This document shows, piece by piece, positions 10,901 through 20,968 of a DNA stretch of 64,000 nucleotides (positions are counted from its first letter, which is position 1; each line of letters begins with the position of its first letter). The translations under genes were made by a program, and so were the position numbers. This DNA is from Craspedostauros australis (Eukaryota; Bacillariophyta; Bacillariophyceae; Mastogloiales; Achnanthaceae). The stretch lies in NCBI GenBank assembly GCA_026770025.1, contig JAMXDE010000020.1:62001-126000 (forward strand). Direction: 5' to 3'. The notes below the pieces were generated by a model. The model did no database searches. It worked only from the letters and a program-made list of their open reading frames with translations, and was not told the DNA's origin.

Positions 10901-12542
10901 TCTGAACACTTGATGTATCCATGAACAATCGATCCCCGACTCCTTTCGCTCGTTGTTGAGTCGCTTTCGACATCGGTCTCTGTCGCGATTTCCCAATCGC
11001 GCAGTCAACACACACGCTCAGTTTTCCTGTCACGTTCCAACCGTACCTCCCTGCTGTTCGAGAGATGGTGTACGCGTCAACGTGGCCTAACTTTTTATGG
11101 ATTGTGTTGATGTCGACTGGTGCGTCGGTTGACACACCAACATGAGCTTGGTCGTCGGCCTTGGCGTTGTTCACCATGGTCACTCCGCAGACGAAGCCGC
11201 TATGAGTCGCCATGATGCGATCAAAGCTGATGCGCGCCTTGCCTTTCTTTAGAGTCATGATGACGCCGAGGTTGCTGATGTTGAATCCGCTCTCGAGAGC
11301 CTTGTTGATGCTCATTAGATTAATCCAAAGCTTGGGCACGTACTTCACCGACTTGAGCACCACGTTGTACTTCCTTCCGTTCCTTTGCATGACGGTCATG
11401 TGCTTGTCCCCCACCTTGGTCACCTTGAGGAAGCGTCCGCTCCCGATCTTCACGTTCTGATCGGAGACGCGAACGTTGGTCATCCCTTCATCGTTGTTGG
11501 TGAGATGGCACGATGCTCCCGAATCGCCCAACCAGGTGTTGGACTCGTAATTGTCCGGTGCGACGGAGGAGCGCCTTGCGCTGACGTTGTCGGTGTTGCC
11601 GACCACCATTGCCACTTCGTGTTGCTCTGACTGTTCAGAGTAGATCGGTAGCACCCAGTGCTCTGGACTTGGGTTTCGGACTCCGCCGTCACCTTGATGA
11701 TAGGTCCAATGGATGGAGTTCGCGGCATGGTGGGTCATGCGCGTAATCAGATCGCTGGGGAGGGGGTCGAAGCGACGAGATTCCAAACTGTTGTTGATGT
11801 TGCACGGGTTGCGACACACACTCAATGTGGTGATCATCCCGATCTCGTGTAGCTTGTAGTACACTGTGCGCGGCTCGATCAGTGGAGTGCGGTCCCCGCT
11901 GTGGGTGGCCACAGCGTCGTAGCACAGTAAGGCGAGCTCACAACGCACATCATCGGCTTTGAGCACGTTGCTCAGCGATGCTCGAACTGCATTGCGGAGG
12001 GAGCCAGCTCTTTCGAGTCTGGTACGTCGTTCCGCGCGCTCTTCGTCGTTGGTTGGTACATTCCCTCTTGGCTCATTGTGGAGCTGGATGAAGAAAGGAA
12101 CTTGGGGGCATTCCACGCACCATGCGTAGAGTGGTCCTCGCTTGAGGCACAAAGGGCACCAAGCCGTGTTGGTGGTGAGCCCTGTTGAGTTCCCGATCAT
12201 GCGGTCCACACGAGAGAGCTCTGGGGCGAAGTTGAAGATAGGGCGACGTGCCGCTTCTCCTCGGTTGGCATCGCCCATGTCGTCATCCACGTCTTCGGTG
12301 TCGGTGGCCCCTTCGTTGGTGAGGCTTGCGTCGTAGTAGGATTCTTGTCCTTGGTTGGAGTTGCTCATCTTGTTGTTGATGTTGTGTGGTCTTAAGGAAA
12401 CAATGGGAGATGTGTCAGTCTGTTCGACGATGGCTGCAAAGGCGACGTCCTCCATTACGTTGGAGTCGGATTGATTGTTGCTTCCGATGTCGCGTGTTTT
12501 TCCCTCGTCTGTGTTCACACATAAGTTGGTCACATTTTCCAA
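7998..12542 (-). CDS. pol: Copia pol: protease, integrase, RT, RNase H
   Basis: A 1,514-residue open frame. In order it shows an aspartic protease (LGDSGASCHLT, near residue 340), an integrase HHCC zinc region followed by a DDE core (residues about 480-720), an acidic Ser-rich spacer (about 830-980), a reverse transcriptase with YVDDCLCIG (near residue 1190) and a C-terminal RNase H with SSTEAEYVALSEA (near residue 1400). The long acidic spacer between integrase and RT is normal for copia elements. The N-terminal 300 residues, including a CPLCLKRGPLYAWC cysteine cluster, are not part of the usual domain set. Confidence 0.95.
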   Translation of the reverse strand: MENVTNLCVNTDEGKTRDIGSNNQSDSNVMEDVAFAAIVEQTDTSPIVSLRPHNINNKMSNSNQGQESYYDASLTNEGATDTEDVDDDMGDANRGEAARRPIFNFAPELSRVDRMIGNSTGLTTNTAWCPLCLKRGPLYAWCVECPQVPFFIQLHNEPRGNVPTNDEERAERRTRLERAGSLRNAVRASLSNVLKADDVRCELALLCYDAVATHSGDRTPLIEPRTVYYKLHEIGMITTLSVCRNPCNINNSLESRRFDPLPSDLITRMTHHAANSIHWTYHQGDGGVRNPSPEHWVLPIYSEQSEQHEVAMVVGNTDNVSARRSSVAPDNYESNTWLGDSGASCHLTNNDEGMTNVRVSDQNVKIGSGRFLKVTKVGDKHMTVMQRNGRKYNVVLKSVKYVPKLWINLMSINKALESGFNISNLGVIMTLKKGKARISFDRIMATHSGFVCGVTMVNNAKADDQAHVGVSTDAPVDINTIHKKLGHVDAYTISRTAGRYGWNVTGKLSVCVDCAIGKSRQRPMSKATQQRAKGVGDRLFMDTSSVQTHSLGRGKYWLLVIDDYSDYCWSYFITEKSDVGSKMLLLFQWLQANQRVTVQNVRCDNAGENRSTEKLLLNEGFAPTFEYTAASTPQQNGRVERKFATLYGKVRAMLNQTHLPKTTRGKLWAEAAHTATQLENIIGTKSREPACILLNGKIPKYANDLRVFGEMGMVHIGGQAIKAKLDDRSKPAMFVGYGESHAKGVYRMMNLATSRILMTRDVTWLNKSYGEFKGIKDANVSRVMNADDDSSSRDSSPERGVTWLRQSDSMSNIETDDDEQHSRTGEQGDSEDAALEQDDLLPVQEDQEPDDDVGDESKRDEDGRSEERTVEKAPPSTPVATPVAYVPRMVRDLAGYNNSPVPKEDRDYGSSEASESDDEKQGTAQETEAETAATGGPSFHTDGSMFNRDVAGMLIDTTHGKMRLDDFIAASQVTNDRVRPEQASVAMMLDPTTFEECWDHADPEKRKKWREAINKEFNDMTRREVWEKIKRNRMPRDRRCVKTKWVFKEKRNGVFRARLVACGYSQIAGVDFSAHHAPVIHDATYRIMLTMKMLLHMDSMIIDFETAFLHGELDEEIYMQCPKGMRHEADECLLLKKTIYGLVQSARQWNKKLVDILLKLGFRQSKVDPCLLIRNQEGRLLLIGTYVDDCLCIGEKEELKQLTIDIKAEQFGIKVENDLEDYLSCKIIFNNDQSNCWVNQPHIIKNIIDTFKDDVLTLQRYGTPGTPGQGIQRNSDLPKVDSDRHSRYRSGVGMLLYLVKHSRPDIANAVRELTKVLDGPSAAAYKEMLRVMKFVSDTRDYGLRMQPTPLENDAWKIEIYADSEFAGDKDNRISVGGHLVLLQGVPIVWRSKAQRSVTLSSTEAEYVALSEAGKEIRFLTQLMEDIGLTMTKPVDVYVDNVGAIFIASNPSTSARTRHIDIRHHFTRELIDNGEARIQFVRSEDNIADGFTKNTKKEIYDRHKGSIIQLRSTMD

Positions 12543-13711
12543 TTCGTTCGTGTTTCCCGAGGTGGGGACACAATTAGCTCATCTGTCATCATAAGAGCCA
12601 CGTCGTTGTTTCCCTCCATTCCATCAGTTGCCACGTTGGCCGAGTCTGCCTCCTTCATGGCTGCCTTCAGCTTGAAGCACTGCAGGATCTTATGTCCCTT
12701 CTTACCGCAGTACTTACACTCCCCATTGAACCTGGGCTTGCTGTTGTTGTCTCCTTGGCCACTCTTCTTGTTCTTGCCGTTGCCTTTCTTGGGGGCGGAG
12801 CGGCAGTCTGCCTTCTTGTGGCCGTAGGCGCCACAGTTGCGGCAGTGACCTTTGAAGCCTCCTACTGCAGCGAATGCAGTCTCTTCCTTATTACTGTTGC
12901 TCTCACGTCTGTTGCCGTTGAGTTTGAGGTGTCGGCCGTCGTAGGTGGCACTGACAGCCTCGCGGATGTCTTCGAGGGTCATGGTATCCTCCATACCGTC
13001 GAACTTGAGCTCCAAGAGCTTCACGTCCGTCTCGTATTCCCTTCCGAGGGCGTTGAGTACGAGCATGTGGTACTGTTGTATATCTATCTTGATACCAGTA
13101 CTACCGAGGCGATTACGCAGCACTTCCATCTCGGTCAGGAACATGTCTGGGTGCTCGCCTTTCTTCAACCGCATCCCGTTGAGTTGAGCCAACAACTTTG
13201 CCTTGATAGGCGCAGTACGTTGCTCGTAGATGCGTTCAAGGGCCTTCCACGCCTTGCGTGGGTCTCCACTCTCAGTGGGCCCGCCCTTGGTTCCCACCAC
13301 AGCCATGAAGGCGACATTGCCTTCCGTAGTTTCATGGTTGATCGCCATGGTCAGTTCTTCAAACGCGCACTTAGCCAGCCCATTCTTGTATACTTCCTTC
13401 TCCTCAGCAGTCATCGAGGCTATCTTCTTCGCGATAGACTCACCCTCTTCGATCTTCACATCGGAGATGAGGGCGCTGGGGCCGAAGGGAGCTGGCTTCA
13501 CCTCCACCTTGTCTAGATCCATGAGATACAGGTCCTCAAGGCCCCTGCCCGCGGCGTGAGCTAGGAACTTGATGCTCCAACCTGTCCAGCTGGAACGCTT
13601 GCCGTCGAAGATAACGACGCGGTCGTTCTTGCGGAGATAGGAGCTCATGGTGGTGTGGTGGTGGTGTTGTTTGTTGCTGTGTTGGTGGGTGATGGAAACG
13701 TTGGATTTCAA
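12530..13711 (-). CDS. gag: Copia gag
   Basis: A capsid/nucleocapsid frame of up to 393 residues; a better start is probably the internal ATG near 13648, which opens MSSYLRKNDRVVIFDG. The middle matches the copia gag (UBN2-like) region with a KAWKALERIYEQ stretch. Two CCHC zinc knuckles follow, CRNCGAYGHKKADC and CKYCGKKGHKILQC, which bind the element RNA. It slightly overlaps the pol frame, an arrangement known from Ty1-like elements that reach pol by a ribosomal frame change. It is treated here as part of a virus-like element that looks whole. Confidence 0.9.
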   Translation of the reverse strand: MKSNVSITHQHSNKQHHHHTTMSSYLRKNDRVVIFDGKRSSWTGWSIKFLAHAAGRGLEDLYLMDLDKVEVKPAPFGPSALISDVKIEEGESIAKKIASMTAEEKEVYKNGLAKCAFEELTMAINHETTEGNVAFMAVVGTKGGPTESGDPRKAWKALERIYEQRTAPIKAKLLAQLNGMRLKKGEHPDMFLTEMEVLRNRLGSTGIKIDIQQYHMLVLNALGREYETDVKLLELKFDGMEDTMTLEDIREAVSATYDGRHLKLNGNRRESNSNKEETAFAAVGGFKGHCRNCGAYGHKKADCRSAPKKGNGKNKKSGQGDNNSKPRFNGECKYCGKKGHKILQCFKLKAAMKEADSANVATDGMEGNNDVALMMTDELIVSPPRETRTNWKM

Positions 13712-13729
13712 TCGTAACGTTTCGAAACG

Positions 13730-14507
13730 TGTTGGAAATCCGGGGTTATAGTAGTAGACTAATCTGTTATCAGTCTGTACCGTTTTAGAACTGTGAGCAC
13801 AACATGCTCATCTCCTTTCGATTCCAATTTCATAACAAGCATGATCAGCAGTAGCCATCCAAGGTTACACCCTTTAGCTTGGCTCCTTTCGTCTGCATCT
13901 CCATCTTGCGTTCATTGTGGTTCATCGCTTGCTTAGCTGAGGGTTGGAGAGTACCTACATTCGTCAAGTTCATACTCGTAGACCTGTAGGTACCTCTCCT
14001 TCGGTCTCCTGTCACCTCACTGGTCCCACTTCATTTCAGTTCCTCCCTCCGGTCATCTCGATGGTTGCCTTTGGATGCTTGGAACTTATTGTCGTCTGGA
14101 TCGTGGTCTTGGGTGAATTGGGATCGCCTCTGTTTCGCTTTCTCACATTAGGTTCTCAGGGACGTGTCGACTTGTTTAGATATATTGGTTGTCGCGCTCA
14201 TTCGATTCACTCAGGGCTGGTGTGTTGCCATCGTCATAGATCTCTCGGTTCCCGACCGTTATCGGGACATGGCCGAGTAGGCCACTGGATGAGGGTGCTT
14301 GGATGTCGCATAAGACAGGTACGGCCATTGGGCTGTCCGAGTGCAACTGGTCGATTGCTAGGTTGCGGTTTGTCTGGGAGATGCTATTGAGGGTTGCGGC
14401 AATCATGGGTATCTTTGCACTTAATACCATTCCGGTTCCAGTCAGTCCTCATGGGAGCTGCGGTAGAATAGGGTATCTTTGCAAAGTCGTACCCCCGATT
14501 CCTGACA
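13730..14507 (-). repeat. Copia 5' LTR (right copy)
   Basis: A 778-nt terminal repeat that would carry the element's promoter, since the element reads leftwards. It matches the left copy along its full length apart from a 2-nt length difference near the tgttgg end. The TACTCGTA octamer recurs at 13973-13980. The sequence just inside (before 13730) is where the primer-binding site should be, but I could not match it to a tRNA. Confidence 0.95.
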
Positions 14508-15399
14508 CACCTTGGCACGATCGTTTTTGATACTGCGCAGGCATTCGACAAGAGGGATCGGCTTTGTTCGGCATCTTCAGGGATGTCGTGGGTTCTCAAA
14601 TCGCCGTTTCCCTTTGGCGGGGTCATTCATGGTCTTCGAAGTATCCACAGGTATTGGTCCTCTCGTTCATCGATGATTCATGGTGCAACCATCGCGGCCA
14701 TGATGATGGCGATGGCCAAGAGGGAGAATCGGAGTTGGCCCGAGCATGATGGCGATGTGTGTGTGGCGATGTGCGTGCGGCGATGTTGTTGTTGATGACA
14801 TCTTGCCCTCTTCCTGCTTCTCTCTGTTGTTCTTGGTCTGTTGTGGCGACACTTTTGTTCTGTGAATATTAGCGTGTTCTAATTGAGGCAATATGAAGCG
14901 GTTCAAAGAGTGTTCCGATATGACAAATCAACCTCTGTTGTTGTTGTTCGTGTTCGAGTCTGTCGAAATCGAACAATCTGTGATATGCGGTAAATACATA
15001 CATGTCAACATTCATATTGAAACAATTCTCAACAGAGTGTCCGATTGCAAACAAACAAACAAGAAGCAGACGCCAGTTTGACCCATTCGATCAAGTTTGA
15101 GAACATCACAGAAACGGCGGGAATGAATCCTTTCGCCCAACAACAACGCAACAGCGCAACAACACATGGAAGCCGCCCGCGGAATTCCCAAGACCAACAC
15201 AACAAGCACATCGAACAGAAGCTGCTGATCTCATCCGTGTTCGTGGGTGGACAACTCGCCCTCTGCTTGTTCATCGGCTCCGGATCAACCACCCTCACGC
15301 ACACACCAATGCCGCTCCAACGCAGCAACTGTTTTCAACCCTCCAAGAGAGGAAGAGACGGCAACGCGACATCTTCGGCGTCAGTGTTATCATCGACAA
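14508..15399. other. Intergenic, upstream of ankyrin gene
   Basis: Apart from the target-site repeat at 14508-14513 I see no gene. Several AAC/CAA-rich stretches near 15040-15200 probably belong to the 5' region of the ankyrin gene that starts at 15400. Confidence 0.4.
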
Positions 15400-16986
15400 A
15401 TGAGCAGCAGCAGCAGCAGCGAAGATGGAGGCTCGGTCCTCCCAGCAACCTCTTGGATGTATCCGAAGGGAACATCAGAATCTGTCCGGGCCTTGTGCGA
15501 GGCCTGCCGAAAGGGGAACGTTGAGGCAGTCCGATCCATGCTGGAATCAGCCCAACGGGATGACCTTATCGCTGCGCGAGAAGGACCGGTTGGCACAGCT
15601 CTTCGTAGTGCTTGTCGAGGCAACTCCATCGCTGTTATCAAGTACTTGATCGAGTCACATCACAGCAGCATCGATGTGAATGCAAAAGACGAATACGGGA
15701 CGACACCGCTGATGGTCGCCTGCTGTAGGGGAAATGCGATTGCGGTGAAGGATTTGATCAATTCCAGTCACAGACAGGCAGATGTCAACATACAGGACAG
15801 CTATGGAAGAACGCTTTTGCACCACGCATGTTCGCGCAGGTGTGTCGATGTGGCCGAGTACTTGCTGCAAATGGAGCATCTTCACGCTGACCAGCTCATC
15901 CCAAACTGTCATGGGGATCTGCCGATCCACATTGCGTGCACTGAACAAGATCTTGCAATGGCGAAGCTCTTGCTGGACGCCGATCAAAACGGAACCATTT
16001 GCAACTTAGCGGGTCGGCACGGCTTTACGCCGCTTCATCTCGCTTGCCAGTCCCACAATACAAGCATCTTGGAGCACATGATCAACTCGAAAAGCCTCGA
16101 GATTGATGCAAATATTCAGGACAACTTCGGAAATACGCCGTTGCACCATGCTTGCCGTAGCACAGACAACGGCTCGATGAAGCTTTTGCTTGCAACAGAC
16201 CAGGTAGACGTCAATCCCAACATCCAAAACCACGAAGGCAACACACAATTTCATCTGGCTTGCAAGCGTTCTCGAAGGCGCCAGGTTGAGCTCATGGCGA
16301 AGGCAGATAGAGTGCATGTAGATCTCAAAAGCATCAATAAGGACGGCCAAACGCCATTCCATCTTGCATGTATGAATAGCGACCAAGACGTGGCACTCTA
16401 TCTGGCTGAAATGAACCCAACCGTCATTGACTACAACGTACTCATGCAAGACGAGGAAGGCAACACGCCGATTCACTACGTGTGTGAAAGAGGATTTGTT
16501 GATTTGATGAAGGCCTTGATGGCACTCGCATTGGGCCAAGTCAACGGCGCGTTCAGCATCCAGAACAATCACGGCGAGACACCGTTTCACTATGCGTGCA
16601 GCGACGATGATAGAATGGATTTCATCCGATACCTCATGGAATCAAATCAAATCAACATTGATTTCGACATCCAGGACACAAACGGTCACACACCATTTCA
16701 TTCCGCCTGCGAACAAGGGCATGTAGATGTCGTGAAGTATTTCATTGAATCGAATCAGATGGACGTGGGTGTTTACACAAGAGACAGTGCCGGCAATACG
16801 CCACTGCATATCGCATGCGCCGAAAGCAACGGAGACTTGGTGGAGTACCTGCTCGGGTTGGACGAAGCCAACATCGGCATGACCTTGCGAAATGACGATG
16901 GCAACACGCCTCTTGATCTGACGACAACGAACCCGCAGGATTCTTTCCTTTGGCGCATCAACGAGGATACAGAGGCCGATTTCTAG
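15400..16986 (+). CDS. Ankyrin-repeat protein, 528 residues
   Basis: A single open frame whose best start is MSSSSSSEDGG at 15400; the frame is open further upstream, but that part lacks domain features. From about residue 25 nearly the whole protein is ankyrin repeats, each slightly longer than the usual 33 residues, with cores such as GTTPLMVACCRGN, GNTPLHHACRS, GHTPFHSACEQGH and GNTPLHIACAE. I count about a dozen. There is no kinase, F-box, SOCS or membrane segment, so it is probably a cytosolic or nuclear scaffold with unknown partners. It ends NEDTEADF. An AAC microsatellite and further decayed ankyrin units follow directly, suggesting that the present C-terminus is a shortened version of a once longer protein. 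Confidence 0.85.
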   Translation: MSSSSSSEDGGSVLPATSWMYPKGTSESVRALCEACRKGNVEAVRSMLESAQRDDLIAAREGPVGTALRSACRGNSIAVIKYLIESHHSSIDVNAKDEYGTTPLMVACCRGNAIAVKDLINSSHRQADVNIQDSYGRTLLHHACSRRCVDVAEYLLQMEHLHADQLIPNCHGDLPIHIACTEQDLAMAKLLLDADQNGTICNLAGRHGFTPLHLACQSHNTSILEHMINSKSLEIDANIQDNFGNTPLHHACRSTDNGSMKLLLATDQVDVNPNIQNHEGNTQFHLACKRSRRRQVELMAKADRVHVDLKSINKDGQTPFHLACMNSDQDVALYLAEMNPTVIDYNVLMQDEEGNTPIHYVCERGFVDLMKALMALALGQVNGAFSIQNNHGETPFHYACSDDDRMDFIRYLMESNQINIDFDIQDTNGHTPFHSACEQGHVDVVKYFIESNQMDVGVYTRDSAGNTPLHIACAESNGDLVEYLLGLDEANIGMTLRNDDGNTPLDLTTTNPQDSFLWRINEDTEADF

Positions 16987-17012
16987 AGGACGCTCTAGAA
17001 CACTGATACCAG

Positions 17013-17013
17013 C

Positions 17014-17066
<53 letters not shown>

Positions 17067-17067
17067 C
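17013..17067 (+). repeat. (CAA)n microsatellite
   Basis: About 55 nt of uninterrupted CAA/AAC triplets between the stop of the ankyrin gene and the decayed ankyrin units downstream. Repeat slippage here is a plausible cause of the change in gene structure. Confidence 0.95.
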
Positions 17068-17068
17068 G

Positions 17069-17849
17069 CGGCGCTTCATCTGCCGGTGAGATCTGGCTGT
17101 GACAAGAATGCGGATTGTCTGGTTGGGACAATTCCCGGCGACATCGATGGTACCGTTCAAAACAAAGATGGAAATACACCACTCCATCTCACGTGTATGA
17201 ACGAAAGCGTTGCATGCTCGACAGTCTGCGTGAGTTGTGCAAACTGAGCCAATGCATCTCTTCGAGGGTGAGGAGGTGTATGGATTTGGCGAAGATCGGT
17301 TCAATTTCAGCATTCAAAACAACAAAGGAGACAGCACAGTCCACTGTGTTGGGAAGGATCGCATAGTGCCCGCCGTTGACCAAGAGATGAAGCTCACAAA
17401 ACTCTACGGTCTTATCCGAAAGGAGATCGTTCCGACGTGCAATATGGACCAAGGTTGCACCATCGAGAGCGGAGATGCGATGGATCGTTTGATCACATCA
17501 GCACAGCCATTGGCGGGCATGCAGAACAAGAACGGCGACACACCAATGCACCACGTGGCCAGACAAGGGTTTCTCAACATAGTAGAGTCGCTGATTGAAA
17601 CAGACGGAGGAGCCGATGTGAGAATTCAGAATCGTGATGGCGATACGTCATTGCATGTGGCGAGTAGGAATGCTGAGAGGGGAGTGAGTGATGGTGGTAC
17701 TGCTCGATAGTACGGGCGTGACAATTGATTTGGATATCAAGCACAACGCCGGCGAAGTTGCCATGGGCATTGTGGAACAGAAGGGGCAGAGCGGCATCGT
17801 TGCGTTGTTGGCAAGACGAAGGCGGAGACAGCGCATCAAATTGAGGTAA
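17069..17849 (+). pseudogene. Decayed 3' part of the ankyrin gene
   Basis: Ankyrin-like units continue past the microsatellite but in broken frames. One frame gives DGTVQNKDGNTPLHLTCMNE and then a TGA near 17248. A second, open at 17237-17710, gives FSIQNNKGDSTVHCV, NKNGDTPMHHVARQGFLN and NRDGDTSLHVASRNAE. Near 17690 the sense frame shifts again and continues as STGVTIDLDIKHNAGE to a TAA at 17847-17849. These look like remnants of the same gene interrupted by a stop and at least two frame changes. The alternative is unrecognised introns, but I found no convincing splice pairs joining the pieces. Confidence 0.6.
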
Positions 17850-19053
17850 ACATAGCGATTGGTAAAGCAACCTTCCGTGTTACTCTTATGCTACTATTCA
17901 TGATTGTAGGTGGACTCAAATCCAATATTCTGCTGCTGACGTGGCTCTCGCGTGGTCGGCAAACGCGGTTCCTGTTGCCACTGGTCGAGAAAGCGAGGGA
18001 TGCAAGGGGATGGTCTGTAGCGCGACGCATGGCTCCGTAGGTAGAGCAGCAGCATTCATTTCTTTGGTCGACGACTGTTCAAGGATAGAGTGTGACGGCA
18101 TGGTGTCGCAATGATCGACACGGAATTGTAGAAACCACGATGTGTCCTTTATTGTTGATGTTCCTGCTGCGGTTGTCAGTGTTGGTGCAAGCCGAGCACG
18201 GTCCATTCGGTGACTGGGCTGACGCAATGATTGCAGCAGTGGGCGCTTCAAACGAGCCCCAGCTTTTCCGAATCCGAGGTGTCCTTTTCCATTTCAGCAC
18301 ATGTGCACGCAAATGGAATACATTTTTCGTGTGGAGCTTCGTTTCGAAGTACATACTGTATTGGTAGAGTGCATTGACGAAGACAGGCGTTGCTGGAGGG
18401 AGCGACCAAGTGAGGTACCATATAGTGCGCTGTTCCTTTGGCAGGAATCCATCCGCATGAAAGTGATAGTGCTTGCCACGATGTAGCATGTCTCCTTCCG
18501 ACTGAGAGCAGAGAGAGAGAGAGTGCGTGCCGTGCGCGCACATACTCGTAGCAGTGCGGATATATCTGCAAGGAGGTTGCCCTGATTATCGGGATGATGC
18601 CGTAGCAAGGAAACGTGCTCGCATTCTTCTGTGGGAGCGCGAATTTAGCCCTGATGGTAGTCATGCGCTTCTCCCTCCACGTTGTTCGTGCATAGTATTC
18701 TCTTCTGTCTGAGGAAAAGGGAGCGAATGATGAAGCGATTCGTCTGCGATCTATGTCTCATCGAATGGAATCTTCAGCAGCATCCAAGCAAGGCGCCGCG
18801 ACTGCATGCCGACAGCGAATATTGTGTGATATGTCTGTCACCAGCAATCTCACGCCAAACGGAGACGAGGTATTCACCATATGGTAGCCTGCTGCCGGCA
18901 TATCGGCATGTTCCATCTCTCCCTTCCACACACACTACCAGCATTTCGCCTTCTCTGTCTTCCCTCCACGATTCTCCCTGTCGCGTCCACGTTTCAAACA
19001 AATGCGACGCAACGCGATGCGATGCGACGTGATGCGTCGTTGTCGATGCTGCA
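17850..19053. other. Intergenic, no gene seen
   Basis: About 1.2 kb between two genes that converge on it. Open frames here are short, mutually overlapping and without domain-like sequence. It holds a TACTCGTA octamer at 18543-18550 and small GA and GATGC runs. Confidence 0.5.
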
Positions 19054-19816
19054 TCATTGAAGTCTCCCCGCGGAAGGCAATTCGTATACCTTGATCAGCT
19101 TTCCACCTCTTCTAAATCGGAATGAACCGTACGCTGCTGAAAGGATGAGCAGGACGACCATTGCGATCCAGTTGACGTAGTTCGGTCTCTCAGTGAATTG
19201 TGCCCGAATGACGGATATTGCCTGCAGGATGTAGCAGACGAAGAGGCCCTCGCAGACGTGCTTTCGGAACTTCCCATCATCCACAAATCTGGCATTCCAT
19301 AGAATCCAACCGCAGGCGATTCGCAAGCAGCCATAGAGCCTTTTTTATCGAGTGGGTATTCATTCGGATGAGTGCACCAGTGCAGTTGCGCGTTTGTGGG
19401 AAGAAAGATGTGTGTGCCGTGGGAAAAGGTGTGGTTTGAGCAAGCAGTTGTGACTTGGAGTCGATGAGTCAATGAACCGATCGAAGATGGGAGTTTGTGC
19501 CATTGCTGTTGTGTGGTAGGCACAACGAATGGAGCATGCCAAGATCCTGAATCTGTTTGGTTTGGTCTGTCCCACAATGTCAGGCACAGAATAGGCAAGA
19601 CGCCCTGCTCGATGTCCACTCAGCGCATGCAAGTGAGCCACAATCCCATCTCATCTCATCTCACCTGAGAGCTTCATGAAGCGAGTGGTTGTACTCTCCA
19701 CCTCCGAGCTGGGCTATGGCATGATGGGGTGATAGCAAAGCCAGCGTCCCAAACATCAGCGATGCCGCTGCATCAAACGCAAACAGCCGATCAAGTTGTT
19801 CTCTTGCGTTGTTCAT
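19054..19816 (-). CDS. Small four-pass membrane protein, two exons
   Basis: I assembled this gene from two exons. Exon 1 (19816-19665) starts MNNAREQLDRLFAFDAAASL and ends at a CAG|GTGAGA donor. Exon 2 (19339-19054) begins after an AAAAAAG acceptor. The join completes an AGG codon and gives HEALRLYGCLRIACGWILW without a break; the intron is 325 nt. The 145-residue product has four hydrophobic segments (residues about 10-30, 53-70, 85-103 and 112-130) and ends GGKLIKVYELPSAGRLQ. It resembles a conserved family of short membrane proteins in algae whose function I do not know. The next gene (PLK) is divergent, 1.15 kb away. Confidence 0.7.
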
Positions 19817-20968
19817 CTTGCTTCTCCAGCTCCTTCTGTGTGCGAGTGAGAGGGGGAGGCACAACAGAGGCTGCCTTTTCATTGCTGCCTTCGCTCGTCC
19901 ACATTGTTCGGCGTACCAAACGGCCAAGGGTGGTGGCAAGCCACATCGTGTCATGTGATGGAGATGGGTCATCCTCCAACCAACACCACATCACGCACGC
20001 CCAAGAACGTTCCGTGGTCGTGTTGCGTGTTCTCCTTTTCCAGTTTCGATGTCGACGTGGTCGAATGAGTCCATACTCGTGTCGCCAACCCGTGAATCAA
20101 TCCAATCCCATGGGACTCTTTGAATTCAAACTGACAATGAACTTTATGCGTTATTCATACCCTTATACTTGTAAATATACAAGGACATCAACCGACATAA
20201 CGGTATTGCGTCAACTGTGTCGTTTTCTTTGTCGGTTTGTTGCGGTTGATTTCCCGGAAGGGAGCATGACCCTCGCGCGGCAACAATTTGAACCGCCTCG
20301 TTCACCAAAAGCAAACCACCATTCCCGACCAGCAACAACAGGAACAACAACGAAGATAGCGACAGCAAAAACGAAAGCAGCAGCAGCCACACGAGTGGCA
20401 AGTGGTGACAACGTCGCAACAACCGCCACAACAATCGCCGCAACGACTACAACAGCATCAACAAAGGTGGACACAGCCATACCTACATGCCGCCAGCAAG
20501 TCCTTCGGCTGACTTCAGACAAAGGGAACATCGCTTCGTCTCCTCCACGCCAGAGTGTGCAATCGTGTCTTACTCATACTCGTAAACTGCAACTGTCCAC
20601 CAGCACGGTTGTCATCTGCAGCTCTTGCGTACATCCACACATCCAATTGCCTCCTGCCTCTGCACCCGCACAAAGCAGCGAACTGGGCATTGAGAAAAGA
20701 GTTGAACTGCATTGCTGCGTCCAACGGAGAAGGACTCGTTTCATCACTAAGTGTCACACAACTTGGAGACGCGTATCCAGCTCCCCAACCCAACATACTT
20801 CATATCCGCATCGCCGTCGAAAGAGGTATCCCAAAGAAGAAGCACATTCTCAAAACACTGCGGACACCAGCGAGGAGGCGAGTCGAAAAGCAAACGAACA
20901 ACATATACATAGACAACAGAAGACAGAAGATAGACGATAGACGACAGACGACAGACATCACCATCATC
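19817..20968. promoter_or_regulatory. Shared divergent upstream region (membrane protein / PLK)
   Basis: 1.15 kb between divergently transcribed starts. It contains a long plus-strand open frame of low complexity (Thr, Ala and Ser-rich, CAA/ACA-rich DNA) that I take for 5' UTR of the kinase gene rather than coding sequence. A TACTCGTA octamer lies at 20577-20584. Confidence 0.4.

Larger units (their letters stand above)
7126..14507 (-). mobile_element. Ty1/copia-type LTR retrotransposon, looks whole
   Basis: Two near-identical long terminal repeats (7126-7901 and 13730-14507) bracket a gag frame and a pol frame on the minus strand. The pol domains run protease, integrase, reverse transcriptase, RNase H, which is the copia order and distinguishes it from gypsy elements. 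LTR ends are TGT...ACA in element orientation. The sequence cacctt sits just outside both ends (7120-7125 and 14508-14513), consistent with a 5-6 bp target-site duplication. The two LTRs differ essentially only by a 2-nt length difference, so the insertion is probably young. Diatom copia elements are known as CoDi families; which one this belongs to cannot be told here. Confidence 0.95.

Noticed and set aside
19729-20940. 403-codon plus-strand frame before the PLK gene
   Set aside because: It is low complexity (Thr, Ala, Ser) with no conserved motif, and ends just before the kinase start; more likely leader sequence.
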